Assembly (NCBI GenBank): GCA_963383645.1
Contig: OY726574.1
Span: 61,694,894 to 61,758,893, forward strand
Origin: Muscardinus avellanarius
Taxonomy: Eukaryota > Chordata > Mammalia > Rodentia > Gliridae
Length of the DNA: 64,000 nt
Direction: 5' to 3'
Part shown: positions 10,510-22,282 of the stretch, piece by piece
How the letters are laid out: each line of letters starts with the position of its first letter
Numbering within the stretch: position 1 is the stretch's first letter
Made by a program: the position numbers and the translations under genes
Notes under the pieces: generated by a model
The model's input: the letters and a program-made list of their open reading frames with translations, nothing else
Database searches by the model: none
What the model was told of the DNA's origin: nothing

Positions 10510-11990
10510 TATTTTTTTATTTTTATATATGTATTCGGTGCTATAAGTTTTCCACTGAGCACTATTTTTGATGCATCCCACCAAATTTGATGTTGTGTTT
10601 TCATTTTCATTTAGTTGAAATTTTTAAAAATTTCTCTTTATAAACATCGTTTATCTTCAAACAGTTTGGGATTTTCAACTGTCTGTTATTGAATTTTAGT
10701 TTAATTCAACTGTCTGATTTCTGTTTCTTTAAATTGTTTAAAGTATGTTTTATGCCCCCAAAATGTGGGCTCCCCTTGGGAGTGCTCCCTGTGTGCTTGA
10801 AAATAATGTGTATCCTTCTGTTGTTAGATGAAATAGTCCAAAGACGTCAGTTATGTCCAGTTGACTGATGGTGCTGTTGAACTCGGCTATGTTCGTACTG
10901 ATTTTCTGCCTGCCGTGACTGTCCATTACTGACAGAGGATGGTGACGCTTCTGAGTTTAACAGTGGATTGCCTTATTTCTCCTTGTACCCCTATCGCTTT
11001 GTCCTTTGTGTGTTTTGAGGCTTTGTAATAGTCAGATGCCCAACAAGGACTCTGAAGTCTTCTTGGAGCACTGAACCTTTTGTCATTTACATACAATCCC
11101 TCTCTTTGTCCATTATAATATTCCTTGCTCTCAAGTTTTGTGCTGAATTTAGTATAGGTAATTCTGATATTTTATTATTGTTTACATGATACGTCTTTAT
11201 ACATTTATTTACTTTTAATCCATGTGTGTTTTCAGAGTCACAGCAAGTTTCTCGTAGATATATAGTTGGGTTCTGCTTTTTATCTACTCCGTTAATCTGT
11301 CTTCTAATTGCTGTGTATAGACAAGTGACATTTAAAGCAGTTATTGATAGCGCTATATGAATACTCACCTTTTTTTTACTACTACTTTGTTTGTGGTCCT
11401 GTTCTTGTTCTTATTTTTGTTTACCCCTCTTTTTCTGTCTAATACATTTTTAACTGAATGTTTTATGTTATTCTATTTTGTCTTCCTTTTTTTTAAAACT
11501 TCTTTTCTTTTTAGCTTTTACTCAGTGGTTACCTGAACGTTTGTCATTTTCATTCACAACTAATGCGTATCTACCCTCCAATATCATTGTGCTACTTCAC
11601 AGGTGGCACATGTTCTTACAAAGTAAGAAAAGTACCTTTTTCCTTCCCTTCTGTCCCTTGTATTATTGTTCTTGTTCATTTTACTTACTCATAATCCATA
11701 GTCATCAAATATTTTGCTGAAGTTATTATTTTGAATGAACTTTATCAATTAAAAATAAAAACATAGTTTTAGTTTATCTTCTCTTACTCCTGCTCTAATT
11801 CTCTTCCTCTCTTTATATGTGCCCAAGTTTCTAATCGATGTAATTTTTTTTTCTCTCTGAAGAGCTTCTCTTCTTTATATATCTGGGATTTATATTTTAG
11901 TTTCTAATGAACAAATGCATACTTCCCTCATCATTTACTTTAAGTTAGTGTCACAACTTTCCATAACACACTGCTTAAAGAGAATGGTCA
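10510..11990 (-). mobile_element. Old L1 (L1M-type), antisense, middle segment
   Basis: This continues the antisense L1M of 6940-9412 on the other side of the younger insertions. Typical antisense L1 ORF2 text is seen, such as ccctctctttgtccattata, tattccttgctctcaagttt and atatagttgggttctgcttt. The ARPC1A pseudogene interrupts it on the right. The exact boundary between the pseudogene 3' UTR and L1 (11760-12195) is unclear. Confidence 0.75.
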
Positions 11991-12195
11991 AAAATGGAAT
12001 GAAATAGGAAAAACAAACAAAAAAAACATTGTTGCTTTTAAAAAATCCCACACTTCAGTTATTTTCAAACTATTACATCCAAACAATACACACTATTTTC
12101 AGGATATGTGTTTACAGGGTTCCCCTGGGGCTGGCACGTGGCCAAGTTGCGAGATATCCCAGTTAGTGAGCCGCATGGTAGAGGGTCACTCTGCT

Positions 12196-13248
12196 TCACA
12201 TTATATCTACGCGTCCCAGATAGAGGACGCCAAGGCGTGAAATTCCAAGTAGTTGTGGCCCCACCGAGTGCAGAGTTTTCCCCGGTCCTGCTTGCTTGTC
12301 TCCCACATGGACACTTCAGAAATGCGTTTCCAAGCCTGTACCGTGGTCCTCACTTCTGGCCAGGTGGCCCCTGCTGTGGACATGCTCTGTGGCAGATGTG
12401 TTGTGCCAGATGCCCTGTTTTGGAATGTCTGCTCGTAGACAAGGTCAAACTTTAGTCATCGAAGTTAGAGAGAGTTGGGCCGCAGTCACAGCCAACGGCT
12501 ACAATGCTCTTCTCTGAAACAAATCATAGATGCAGGAGTGGCAAGATCTCAGTTTGCAGAGTTGAGAACGGTACAGTCTTAACATAAACAATAGGCACAG
12601 TGCCACTGTGGCCAACCCAGACCAGACGGCTTCTACTGGTGCAGAAGTTGAGCCAGTGCACCCAGCCACCAGTGCCACCGCCACCAAACTCCGATACCTG
12701 CTGACCAAAAGTCAGCTTTTCATCCATGTTCTCAAAACGGGCAGAAAACACTACATTTGATATTGCATGATCCTCTTGCCAGCAAAACATTGTTGGGCTG
12801 CCAATCCCAGCTGAGAACTGTAGAGCGAATCTACTATTTAATGTGCATGTTTACCCACTAGTCGTTTCCACACTCAAGGTATCGAATAAAAATGAGTCGT
12901 GCTCCACTTCCCAGAGCAAATTTGTTCTCTAAGGGGGAGCACTTCACAAAAGTGTTTGTGATTAATCTTCAGAGTCATCATGTTTGGCTTCCAGACACCA
13001 TCTTTCTAACTCGAGACGCACACCGTGTGGTCTGCCCCGCAGATGACTATGCGTTCACCCTCGAAAGCTCACTCAATGCTTGTGACATGCCCACCGTGCT
13101 CCTGACGTTCACCAGCTTTTACCTGCTGGTTCTCATTTTTCTTATAGATGTGTACTTTGTGATTACTGGGATTAACAGTAGTCTGTGTATGATCCTTCTT
13201 CCAGGAAGGACACGTGCTTGGCCATAGTAAAAACTGATCCAGGGACAT
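12196..13248 (-). pseudogene. ARPC1A: ARPC1A processed pseudogene
   Basis: Read on the minus strand, this is an intronless, decayed copy of the mRNA for ARPC1A, the WD-repeat subunit of the Arp2/3 actin-nucleating complex. The initiator ATG survives at 13248-13246 (MSLDQFLL, parent MSLHQFLL). Collinear matches include HIYKKN, KDGVWKP, ENKFA-type sequence, and the best piece EFGGGGTGGWVHW plus STLQTEILPLLHL (about 12525-12720). The copy ends at a TGA at 12198-12196 where the parent stop is expected. The span of 1053 nt compares with about 1113 for the parent (370 codons). Stops and indels break the frame throughout, so it is non-coding. It sits inside an older antisense L1M. The 3' UTR may continue to about 12000, but I could not identify a poly(A) tail or target duplications. 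Confidence 0.9.
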
Positions 13249-13379
13249 TATACAAAGCTGGGGTTAGAGTGGTCTAGAGGAGTTGATAGAAAATTCACAG
13301 ACTCTGGTAAGTGAATGTTGAGAACAGGCTCCAGTGTGCGCACAAGCAAAGAACTGAGGTCCCAGAAATTTTATTTTAA

Positions 13380-14265
13380 TATTTCTTGCAAGGCAGATAA
13401 ACACATTCCCTCAGTTTTCGTTTGTCTGCAAAAGTCTCTATTTCTCCTTCACTTTCCAAGGATAATTTCATAGAATACAACATCCACTCTCGTTGCTTGA
13501 ATGGCTTCAGAGAAGTTGACTCATTCTTACTTCGCTTCTTCTAAGTAAGGTGTTCTGTTCCCCTACTTTCTTTCAGGGTCTTTCTCATCTCTGATTTTCT
13601 GCACTTTGAATGTGATATGAACAAGTGTAGATTTTTTTATGGATACCCTTGGTGTTCTCTGAGCTTTATTCATATGTGGCTTGATGTCTGACATTAGTTT
13701 CAGGAATCTGTCATTAGTTATAGGAAATAAACATTATTAGTTCAAATATTCTTTTCCTTTCTCTTTTTATTCTCCTCCTGGTATAAATATTTCATCTTCA
13801 TCATTGTCCCAGAGTAGTTTGATATTCTTTTCTTGTATTTTTATTGGTTGTCTGTTGGGTCAGTTGGTTGCTTGGGTTGGTTTGGCTTGGGGCTTTTATC
13901 CAGTTTTTTTTCTCTTTTTCTGCTCTACAGTCTTGAAATTTTCTAATTTTGCATATTTAAACTCAATTCTTTCTTCATCAGTATACATTCAACTATTAAT
14001 TCTTTCTAAGGCATTCTTCATTTCCATCACAGTGTTTTTTTAATCTCTGGCCTTTCCTGTTGATTCTTTCTTAGAATTCCCATCTCTCTTCTTACATTGC
14101 TTCTGTATTCTTGCTTGATGTCTACTTAGCCCATTAGGGACCTTAACACATTAGTCATGGTTGTTTTAAATACTCAGTTTCTATGTTCCAACATTCCTGG
14201 CATACTATAAGCTGGTTCTGATATTTGTTCTGTTCTTAAAAATGTGTTTTTGCTTTGTAGTATAC

Positions 14266-14310
<45 letters not shown>

Positions 14311-15110
14311 TTTAATAGCTGGACACATGATGTATGAGTAAAAAGAACTGCAGAAAATAGACTTTTAGTGATGTGATAGGGAGGTGTCGAAGGAGGGGAG
14401 GCCTTTTGTAGTACTCTGATTAGGTCTCAGACTTTCATTGAGCTTGTACCACTGGACGAGGAACTCACGAATGATTCTCTGACCTCCCTGCTCCAACCTT
14501 TATGTGGGACAGGACGGTTAAAGTGGGCTATAGTTAGGTATTCCCTACTCTTTATCAGTTAGTCACTGAAGAAATTCTAGCAGCCGAGGCTCTGGTAAAA
14601 TACTTTTCCTGATGCAAGCCTGTTTATGAATAGAATGTTCGTACACATTTTAGAATGTCCACTTTCTGCTTCCTCCTGCTGAATGCATGAGGGGATTCAC
14701 CTCCGATATTCACTGTGAAAACCTCTCAGAGCTCCTGGAGGTAAAATTCACAAAGCACGGGGGCCTTAAGATGACCATCCTTCCCCAATCTCCTGAGTTC
14801 CCACTCCCAGAGTTTTGTAGTCTTGTCCACACTGTACCTCCATCAGTTTGTCTGTTACAAATCAAGTTATCCTCGCCTCTAAGTGGTTCTTATAGCGATT
14901 GCTGCTGGTGGGTTTTTACTCCCCTCACTTTGATTCTCTCTTTTCACCTTGGGTCTTTCCAATTTGGGGGCAGTGGTTTGTCCTGTGTCCTCAGTTCTCT
15001 GATGGATATAAGAAGAATTATTGATTTTCAGTTTTTCAAGCTACAGGACAATGGCTTCCAATCTGTGTTCATGCTTGGATGGAAACTGAAAATCTCTTCT
15101 TGAATTTTTT
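13380..15110 (-). mobile_element. Old L1 (L1M-type) 5' portion, antisense, right segment
   Basis: To the right of the ARPC1A pseudogene, antisense L1M text resumes: gtttgtctgcaaaagtctct, atttctccttcactttccaa, ttcaaatattcttttccttt, agctggacacatgatgtatg and attgattttcagtttttcaa. It contains a (GT)n tract at 14267-14304. With the two segments to the left it makes one element with internal order preserved, about 8 kb including insertions. Confidence 0.72.
14267..14304. repeat. (GT)n microsatellite
   Basis: About 19 GT units inside the antisense L1M. Confidence 0.97.
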
Positions 15111-15272
15111 TTAAATTATCTTGTTAATGGGCATTGATAAGAACCTTTACTTTTTATTGTTTAAATCCTTTTTTTTTTTTTTATTGCTATGAGCCTTCAA
15201 GACCCATGCAGTGTAGGTCGGACATTAGAATTAAATTTTTTTCAGGTAAACCATTTGTTAGGAATAATAATG

Positions 15273-15515
15273 GAAGCCGGGCATAGTGGCACACACTTGT
15301 AATCCCAGTACTTGGGAGGATGAGACAGGAGGATCTGGGTTTGAGGCCAGCCTCAGCTATTTAGTGAGGCCCTCTGCAATTTAGTGAGACTCTGTTTCAA
15401 AATAAAGAATAAAAAAAAAAAAAAAACAGGCTGGGAGTATAGCTTGGATGTAGAATGCTCCTGGGTTCAATCTCCAGCACCACACACAAAAGTAAAATAA
15501 ATAATATAAATGGAA
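15273..15515 (+). mobile_element. B1-dID SINE
   Basis: Gaagccgggcatagtggcac to gggttcaatctccagcacca, with an internal A-run of about 16 between head and tail. A second head fragment (ggcacagcggcacatgccta) follows at about 15531-15590. Confidence 0.9.
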
Positions 15516-15530
15516 AATAAATTTAGTTAC

Positions 15531-15600
15531 CCAGGCACAGCGGCACATGCCTATAATCTCAATACATTTGCTAGTGAGACAACCCCATGACGAAACAAGC
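15531..15600 (+). mobile_element. B1-dID SINE head fragment
   Basis: Acccaggcacagcggcacat and tataatctcaatacat are a short, diverged 5' part directly after another copy. Confidence 0.6.
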
Positions 15601-16234
15601 CACATCTAATAAATGGTTGTCGATCAATTCACCCTACTATTGCTTTGAAGTGATGATAACTAATTCAATTAATAAGCATTTTAGATGCCACTAGTTGGCA
15701 TAATGAATTGGCTAGGTGCTGGTAATTCAATCTGACTCTTTTAAAACATAATATTTCATTTTGTGGTGGTCATTGAGTATTCATACTTGAAAGCAGTTGG
15801 ATGATAATTTAATGTAACTCAGGAAGAAATGTAAATTAACAGAGTATTTTACAAGAGAAACCACATTGTTCTAGAATTAGAATAGTGAGGTTGTAAAGTT
15901 CCTAGGTCTAGCTGAGGCTGGCTGAGAGCCGTGATCCTCCTGTCTCAGCCTCCCAGATAAACCCGGCTTATTTTTAAATTTGATTGAGTTGACATAAAAT
16001 CTGGATACTTGGCTTCTCTTGAGCCTTTCACAGCTGGGCTCTCCAGGCCGCCCTCCCCCCACCCTGTGGAGCTGGGTCGCCATTTCCCTTCTGTCTCTGC
16101 TTTCTGCAGCCCTTTATTGCCCTACGCTGGGTTCCCTTGCTTGTACCACCTGCCTGGCTCCACAGACCTTTGTGTTCGAGACACCTGAAGGAGTAAGAAC
16201 GTAGTCAGAAAGTAAAGTTAATGCAGTGTCGGAG
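15600..16234. other. Intronic, mostly unique
   Basis: Apart from a SINE head fragment (15900-15970) nothing was recognised. Confidence 0.55.
15900..15970 (-). mobile_element. B1-dID SINE fragment, antisense
   Basis: Tgaggctggctgagagccgt and tcctcctgtctcagcctccc are the head part only. Confidence 0.65.
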
Positions 16235-16660
16235 ATTCCCCTCCGGGACTTGGGAGGGAGAGACCTGAAATAACGACTCGGACAATTGCCTCTCGTGCAA
16301 CTGACAATTTTATTCTCTAAAACTAAGTTTTTTATACCCTTTTCCAGTTAGGTTAATTATCACACCCTCATGGGAAGGAGTAAACACCAAAATGCAATGG
16401 AGGGTATTAGGTAGAGGATGTGAAAATCCCTAGGATACAATCATAAGCAAGACAAAAGGACCTCCTGAGACATTATAGGACTTGAGATCAGCCCCCTGCT
16501 CTCACTGGTGGGCCTTAGAGGGCAAAGTCCGGAGAGGACAGGAGTCACACCCAGAGTTTTTGGAGGATTTGACCTTTTGTGTAATCTCCTTTAACTCTTT
16601 CGGAACCTTTCGTTTCTCAGGCTTCGTCCACGTCCGTCAGCAGGAAGGCTTGCTGTAGAC
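16235..16660 (-). mobile_element. Candidate ERV LTR, antisense
   Basis: Ctgacaattttattctctaa gives an AATAAA on the minus strand near the left end. It is followed by a region with a balanced, LTR-like composition to about 16660. No other repeat family explains it. Boundaries unknown. Confidence 0.38.
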
Positions 16661-17970
16661 ACTGAGAGCCGGCTCTGCAGTAAGGCTCATGGACATAGAG
16701 AATGTGTCTCGTAGACAGGAACTTTAAGCTGCAGGTCTCTAACTCAACCTCTGATTCATGCCCACAAGACTTTAACAAGGTTCCTCTGTGCTTAAAGATC
16801 TGCTGTGAAGTGTTGAGGTGACATTGCTGAAATGAGTCGGCGCAGATGGAGGAGTAGGAGAAGCAGCTTTTTCAATACAAGCCTCGCTTTCAGCAGGGCA
16901 TGTACGCTCCCTTTGTCTGTCAGTGCCCCCCACCCTACCAGCAGCAGGGCGAGAGCACTCCTCATTTCCTAACCTTGAGAACTGAGGAATCCAAGCAAGA
17001 AAAAGTGTGGATGGGGGCCTGGTAAAGTTGAGGAGCCCTCTTTCTAAACAGAACAAATAGTGTTGAAGCAGTTATCTGCATGAGTCAGTCCAGATGAAAT
17101 CAAAGAAATTCATGCCAAAAGAGAGTATTTTGTACAATCTGCGGAGCTACGTATCTTAGCCCTCCACTCCAGCATTCTTGGGGACACCTGGCCGAGAGCC
17201 TTCTTTTTCAGGAGCTAGCCAATTCAGAAGCAGGGAGGAGGTATCCTTATGAACACACTGTGGAGAGGGAGCTGCTGCCCCCTCTGCACAGGGCTCCCGA
17301 TGAGAACATCGGGTCAGCTCTGGCCCTCATGCCAGCCACGAAGTGAGACACCTCGGGAGAGTGGTGCTGTCTGCATCATGGCAAGCAAGGGGTGCCAGTG
17401 CCCAGGGGGTCGCCCTGGCTGAACTTTCAAAATCTCCCAACTTTGCCCTATGCAAACATTGATGATTTCCATTTCTCTGCTTTAAAACCAATCGACTTGT
17501 AGCAATTAAAAGGGCAACTTATTAATGAAACCCTTCTGCCTTCCAAGTATGGAACTAAAAGATGATTATAACTACAGGCAAGAAAGCATTTGGATTATAC
17601 GTCATTTGCAAATCATAATAGAGATTATCCATATGGCCTCGTGTGGCGGTGCCTTCCCTTGCATCAGCAATCACCTATTATGGGTGCGATTTTGATTATG
17701 TGGCTCATTTTAAATTCTGCCGTGTCCTAGGTCAACCGGTGTCAGGATGATTTAATAGAGACAGCTGCCATTTTTCCTCTGTAAAGGCTACGAGGCGCTC
17801 AGGCAGAATTTGAATATTGCCAGACATAGCGTTTTTATTCTGAGGATTATTTCCTTGAAGCCTCTCGCTTTATCCCTTCCTCTCCATCTCACCAGTTCTA
17901 TTCTTGTCTGTCCTGGGTGCATAAATAGACTTCCAGTGCTAAGCTCTGTCAAAACTGGTTTCATTTGGGG
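16660..17970. other. Unique intronic block; 17560-17815 is a candidate conserved element
   Basis: No SINE, L1 or LTR text was recognised over 1.3 kb, which is long for this window. The part 17560-17815 is low in CpG and rich in transcription-factor-like words, with stretches such as tgcatcagcaatcacctatt and tgattatgtggctcatttta. Conservation cannot be seen from a single sequence. Confidence 0.4.
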
Positions 17971-17971
<1 letters not shown>

Positions 17972-18009
<38 letters not shown>

Positions 18010-18025
18010 GTTGTTGTTGTTGTTG
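17972..18025. repeat. (GT)n then (GTT)n microsatellite
   Basis: About 18 GT units change directly into six GTT units. Confidence 0.97.
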
Positions 18026-18214
18026 ATGTTAGTTTTCTTGGGTTCTTAAGACATTCTGTATGGGGAGCTGTCATTGCAGAGAGTTCCCTGGGGTCATCAG
18101 TGTTACGGATGTAGAGAATGTGGTTGTGGGGAAACTGTTCCCAGGGACCCCTGCTAGGGTCCCGGACACACTTTCCCCCAACCCATAACAAAACCCCAAA
18201 CGACCAAAAACAGA

Positions 18215-18960
18215 AAAAAAAGTGGATTCTTGCCCTAAGCTAAGAATAAATATGCATAGCTTGGACAGTGGCTGAAGATTTAAAGAAGTTTATTAGAAGA
18301 TAGAAATACAGAGGATAGGTACGGCTCCATACCAGACTGGCATGGAGGGCGACTCGAATGAGTACACCCAAGAACTCCAGTTTACTGAGTGTTTTTATCC
18401 CGACCAAGTCCGCGGCAGGTCCTTTGATCTGTAGATATGCTAGCCCTATCTCTAGCCCAGTTTCTCTGCTGTCTCCAACCGGATTGTCCCGGAAGGGGGA
18501 GGGGGCCGTCTCAGAACACCTTTTGTTTTACCCCCAAGATGTGTTAAATTGTTGTTCCAGGATCTGGGATTTCCTCCCATCCCTGGCTCCAGCTTTCTTC
18601 CCTCTCTTTAGAAATGTAAATTACAAGTCCCTCCTTTTTGCTAGCCCTGGCTTTCTTAGTATAAAGGATATATTTTTAAAATCGGAAATCTTTCCCAATA
18701 CTGGTACGTTAATGGTTAATGCATTTTTAAACCTCTTCACAATACTAGTACAATGGAGCAGAACGTGGGGCTGGGACGGAGGCTCTGAGCCCTTGTGCAG
18801 GGTCTTCCCCGAGGGAGGGAACACCCAAGAGCCCGAATGTTCCCGCTGCGACCCTCAGCTGAGTGCATTCCGTGCATTCTCAACAAGTGATATTTTCCAT
18901 TTATTCTTGGACAGACAGTATTCTCAATGGACTGGGATATAACCCCTTCATATATCTAGG
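18215..18960 (-). mobile_element. Candidate ERV LTR, antisense
   Basis: Agaagtttattagaagatag gives AATAAA on the minus strand near the left end. It is followed by about 650 bp of C/T-rich, unique-looking sequence with a long but unrecognised plus-strand frame (18358-18942). That frame has no similarity I know and is more likely LTR sequence than a gene. Confidence 0.4.
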
Positions 18961-19124
18961 TGCACCTGTATTCCTACTCCTTCTGCCAAATATGTATTAG
19001 CACATTTTTGACACTATATATGACAATTGAGAATAATTTAATAAAATGTTAATAACTCCAGGAGCATAGCACTAAACTGATAACTGTATTGTAAGGGGTC
19101 ACTGGTCATTTTTAAAATTTAGCC

Positions 19125-19345
19125 TGGTGATGCACGGTTGTAATCCCAGCATTTGGGAGGCTGAGACAGTAGAATCCAGGTAGAATCCAGGTTCCAGCAG
19201 ACTCAGCTACTACTAAGTGAGGCTTTTTGCAACTCAGTGAGACCCTGTTTCAAAATAAAGAATAAAAAATAGGGCTGGGGGTGTAGCTCAGAGGTAAAAT
19301 GTTCCTGGGTTTCATTCCCAGTACTGCAAAATAAAATAAAATAAA
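19125..19345 (+). mobile_element. B1-dID SINE
   Basis: Cctggtgatgcacggttgta to gggtttcattcccagtactg. An (AAAAT)n tail and the flanking word aaatttagcc on both sides suggest the target duplication. A 12-bp internal duplication (gtagaatccag) is present. Confidence 0.9.
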
Positions 19346-19558
19346 ATTTAGCCTTTGGTGGGCGAAACCATAGTTTGGGCCGTGGTTTTTGTGAAGGTTG
19401 GCAGTGGATAGTTTTCACCTCTGAGTGTGCAGCCTGGCAGAGCCTTGACTCAGACAGCGCACAGATCTCTGCACGACGGGATGCGGTCACTCGGAGGTTA
19501 TTCCAGAGCGTTGGTCGGGCACCATGCCCGTCTACATAACTGAACTCTTTGTTCTAAG

Positions 19559-19710
19559 GAAACTGGCCAAGAAGCGGAAGGAAACGCTGAGCAGCGCGCG
19601 GCAGGAGATGACGGTCATGGTGAACTCCATGGACAAGAGCTACGCCGAGCAGGGCACCAACTGCGACGAAGCCTTCTCCTTCATGGACACACACAACCTG
19701 AACGGGAGAT
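19559..19710 (+). CDS. PTPRM: PTPRM exon: start of cytoplasmic juxtamembrane region
   Basis: This 152-nt exon begins after the acceptor ...gttctaag (AG at 19557-19558) and ends at the donor gtaagt at 19711. The first G completes an arginine codon split with the upstream exon. Then come 50 full codons, from KLAKKRKETL through MVNSMDKSYAEQGTNCDEA to THNLNGR. The last T opens a serine codon completed by the next exon (phase 1). The basic KLAKKRK stretch is what follows the transmembrane helix in RPTPmu, so the segment lies just inside the plasma membrane. As I recall it, the human protein differs by M to L and T to A in the KETLSSAR stretch. PTPRM is told from PTPRK/T/U by the TVMVNSMDKSYAEQ and AFSFMDTHNLNGR runs. 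The ATG upstream at 19524 is intronic and not a start. Confidence 0.97.
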
Positions 19711-21000
19711 GTAAGTGCGCACGCGCATCAGTCCTTCCCTCTGGCTTTCCGGGATTCCACGGGGCTTTGGGGCTTAGAAAACGAGACCTGACAGTTGAGT
19801 TCTTCTGCCAAACTGCGCTCTCGGACCCTCCACGTGGCCTGGAGCCTCCACCGGCCCTCCCGGGCTGAGCACAGCTTTCTAAAGGTGATGGGCCGGGCCT
19901 GAGGGCGCAGGAGCAGGAAACCACAGAGAAGTTTCCCCTGACGCCCAGAGCGCAGGAGCAAGGCACCTGCTTCTCATCTTCCCCGTCACTCACATTTGCA
20001 AGCAAGCCAGGTGTGGAATTGCACGAGGGAAGCCTGCTCTAAAACAGTTCACTAAATGGCAGTAACCCGTTAAGTGTTTGTTTAGCTGACAGGTTCTGCC
20101 TTTATTATAGGGCTATTAGCAGCAATTAATAAGTTAAACGGTATTTCAGCTTCACACATCTCCAACTGCACACCAGGCGGGGAAGCCAGCTTCACTCATA
20201 CCTGCCTTGCTCCACCTGTGACCCAGGGCCAAGGCATTATTTCTGGAAACCAGCCATGAGCCGGGTTATGAGATGTGTGAAGACACCGTTGTTTTGTCCT
20301 GGGATCCTCTGGGGTGGAGGGAGGACACTGAGGTGGGTCTGCAGTTGTGCTGACTCTGTAGCCCCGGGCACAAGCGAATAAGGCTGCATGTCAGGGCTTC
20401 TGGATTCCCAAGTGTGAAACCCTCCCCACAGATTGCCTCGGGTGCAGCTGTGCAGTCGGGGTCAGCAAGGGGCCGCAGCAGTGCTGTTAGCAAAATGATG
20501 TGCAGAGAGGCTGGTGGCCGCCCGGACTGCCAGGAGCCGGTGCCGCAGGGCTGAGGCTGGCCTGTTAGAGGGAACATGCCGCCCTGACCACCACTGTGGG
20601 CTCCTCAAATACTGCAGCGCCCGCAGCAGCCCCTCTCTCTTGGATAGCCCAGCGCCCCCTCTGAGCCTTGACTTTCTCCTACACTCTGGGCAGCTTCACG
20701 GAATTCAGTCTTTATTTTTTCTGTTTGTAATGGGTACAGGGATCCTCCTCCTCTTTCCACATTTACGTTTTCTCTCTGCACACCTGAGCTCGTGCAGCAG
20801 GGCGCAGACTCTGCTATCAGAGTGGGCACTGGCCCCCGGTGTTGATCCTTGGCAGATGTTATCTGCTTCATTTTGGCGTCATATAGAGAAGCTGTGGTTT
20901 CTCAGCATAACACAAACTACTTTCTGGTTTTTTAGAGAACTCTTTCTGCTTCTTGTAGAAGATACTGCATTTTTAAAAATGTATTTAAAAGTGCATATAG
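19711..21000. other. Proximal intron after the first exon, no repeats recognised
   Basis: The first 1.3 kb of this intron has no recognised mobile element. Long frames (19640-20005 minus, 20514-21029 plus) have no recognisable product. The segment aggttctgcctttattatag to taataagttaaacggt (about 20090-20145) is AT-rich and may be conserved. Confidence 0.45.
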
Positions 21001-21222
21001 AAGCTGGGCGTGGTGGCACACACTTGTAATCTCGGTTTTTGGGAAGCTGAGACAGGAGGATCGCACAGGTTCAAAGCCAGCCTCAGCTACTTAGTGAGGC
21101 TCTCACCAACCTAGTGACACCCTGTTCCCAAATAAAGTATAAAATATATCTGGGAGTATAGCCAGGAGGTAGAAAGTCCCTGGGTTCCACCTCTAGGACT
21201 GCAAATAAATAAATAAATATGC
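21001..21222 (+). mobile_element. B1-dID SINE
   Basis: Ctgggcgtggtggcacacac to gggttccacctctaggactg, with an (AAAT)n tail. The word gcatatagaagc is repeated on both sides. Confidence 0.9.
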
Positions 21223-21231
21223 ATATAGAAG

Positions 21232-21440
21232 CCAGGCACAATGGTACACACCTGTAATCCCAGTACTTGGTACGCTGAGACAGGTAGATCGCAGATTCAC
21301 AGCCAGCCTCAGCAATTTAGCCAGGCCCTCCACAACTTGGTGAGCCTTGCTTTAAACTAGAAACAAAATAAGACTGTGGTATTGTTCAGTGATAGAGCAA
21401 CCCTGGGTTCAATCCCTAGTAACACACAAACGCACACATG
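21232..21440 (+). mobile_element. B1-dID SINE
   Basis: Gccaggcacaatggtacaca to gggttcaatccctagtaaca, followed by a CA-rich tail. It lies about 10 bp after the previous SINE. Confidence 0.88.
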
Positions 21441-21471
21441 CACACACTCACGCAAGTACGCATGTGCACTA

Positions 21472-21655
21472 TAGAGCCAGGTTCTTTGGGGAATCCCTGT
21501 AATCCCAGTACTTGGGAGGCTGAGACAGGAGGATGGTAGGTTTGCAGCCAGTCTCAGCAACTTAGTGAGACCTGTTTCAAAATAAAAATAAAGAGGGCTG
21601 AGGGTATAGTTCAGAGGTAGAATGCCCCTGGGTTCAAACACAGTACAAAAAAAGC
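21472..21655 (+). mobile_element. B1-dID SINE
   Basis: Gagccaggttctttggggaa to gggttcaaacacagtacaaa. Third copy in a row in the same orientation. Confidence 0.85.
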
Positions 21656-21811
21656 ATGTATAATGCATTCACCTGTAAAAACAACAACAAAAAAAAACGA
21701 CCTCAACTTCATTGTTAGCAGCTAGAGTCAGAAAACCCCATTTCGATTACATACTGGGTTGAAATTTTTTAGTTGCATCTGTTGATTATCACTACATAGG
21801 GACCACGCAGG

Positions 21812-21892
21812 AGCAGGGTGTAGCTCAGCGGTAGAGCTCATAGCTAGAGACCCGTGTTCCAACTCTAGCGCCTAAAAAGAAAAACCACACAC
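21812..21892 (+). mobile_element. ID-like tRNA-derived SINE
   Basis: Gcagggtgtagctcagcggt and gtgttccaactctag resemble A and B boxes of a tRNA-derived ID unit without a 7SL-like head. Confidence 0.6.
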
Positions 21893-22076
21893 AGAAATAT
21901 GCTCTCAGTTTCTGTCCTTATGATCCCAAGCTTTCTAATCCATGGTGAAATTCCTCACAAATACATTTACTTAGGAGACCCGCCCCAAGCATAGGAGCTT
22001 ACTTTAGTAGGGAATATTCACCTCTGGACAGGAAGTATAATTTAGCAGTTACCGTCATAAAAGGCCGTGTATCTGC

Positions 22077-22282
22077 GAACTGGGTGTGGGGGCACATGCC
22101 TGTAATCTCAGTATTTGGGAGGCTGAGACAGGAGGATCACGGATTCAAGCCCAGCCACAAGAACTTAGTGAGTCCCTCAGCAACTTACCAGGACCGTACT
22201 TAAAAATAAAAAATAACAAGTGGGTGTGTTTATCTCAGAGGTAGAATGGCCCAGGGTTCAATCCAAGGAAGAGTGAGAAAAG
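22077..22282 (+). mobile_element. B1-dID SINE
   Basis: Gaactgggtgtgggggcaca to agggttcaatccaaggaaga, with a tail running into a (GA)n tract. Confidence 0.87.

Noticed and set aside
18358..18942. Open frame of 194 codons, the longest in the window
   Set aside because: No recognisable domain, no splice or promoter context, and it lies in a block that looks like an antisense LTR.
20514..21029. Open frame of 171 codons next to the first PTPRM exon
   Set aside because: It runs into a SINE (end reads IEAGRGGTHL, typical of this SINE head) and has no known product.
21812..21892. Possible tRNA gene
   Set aside because: A- and B-box-like words are present, but the cloverleaf cannot be completed and an A-rich tail follows, so it is an ID-type SINE.
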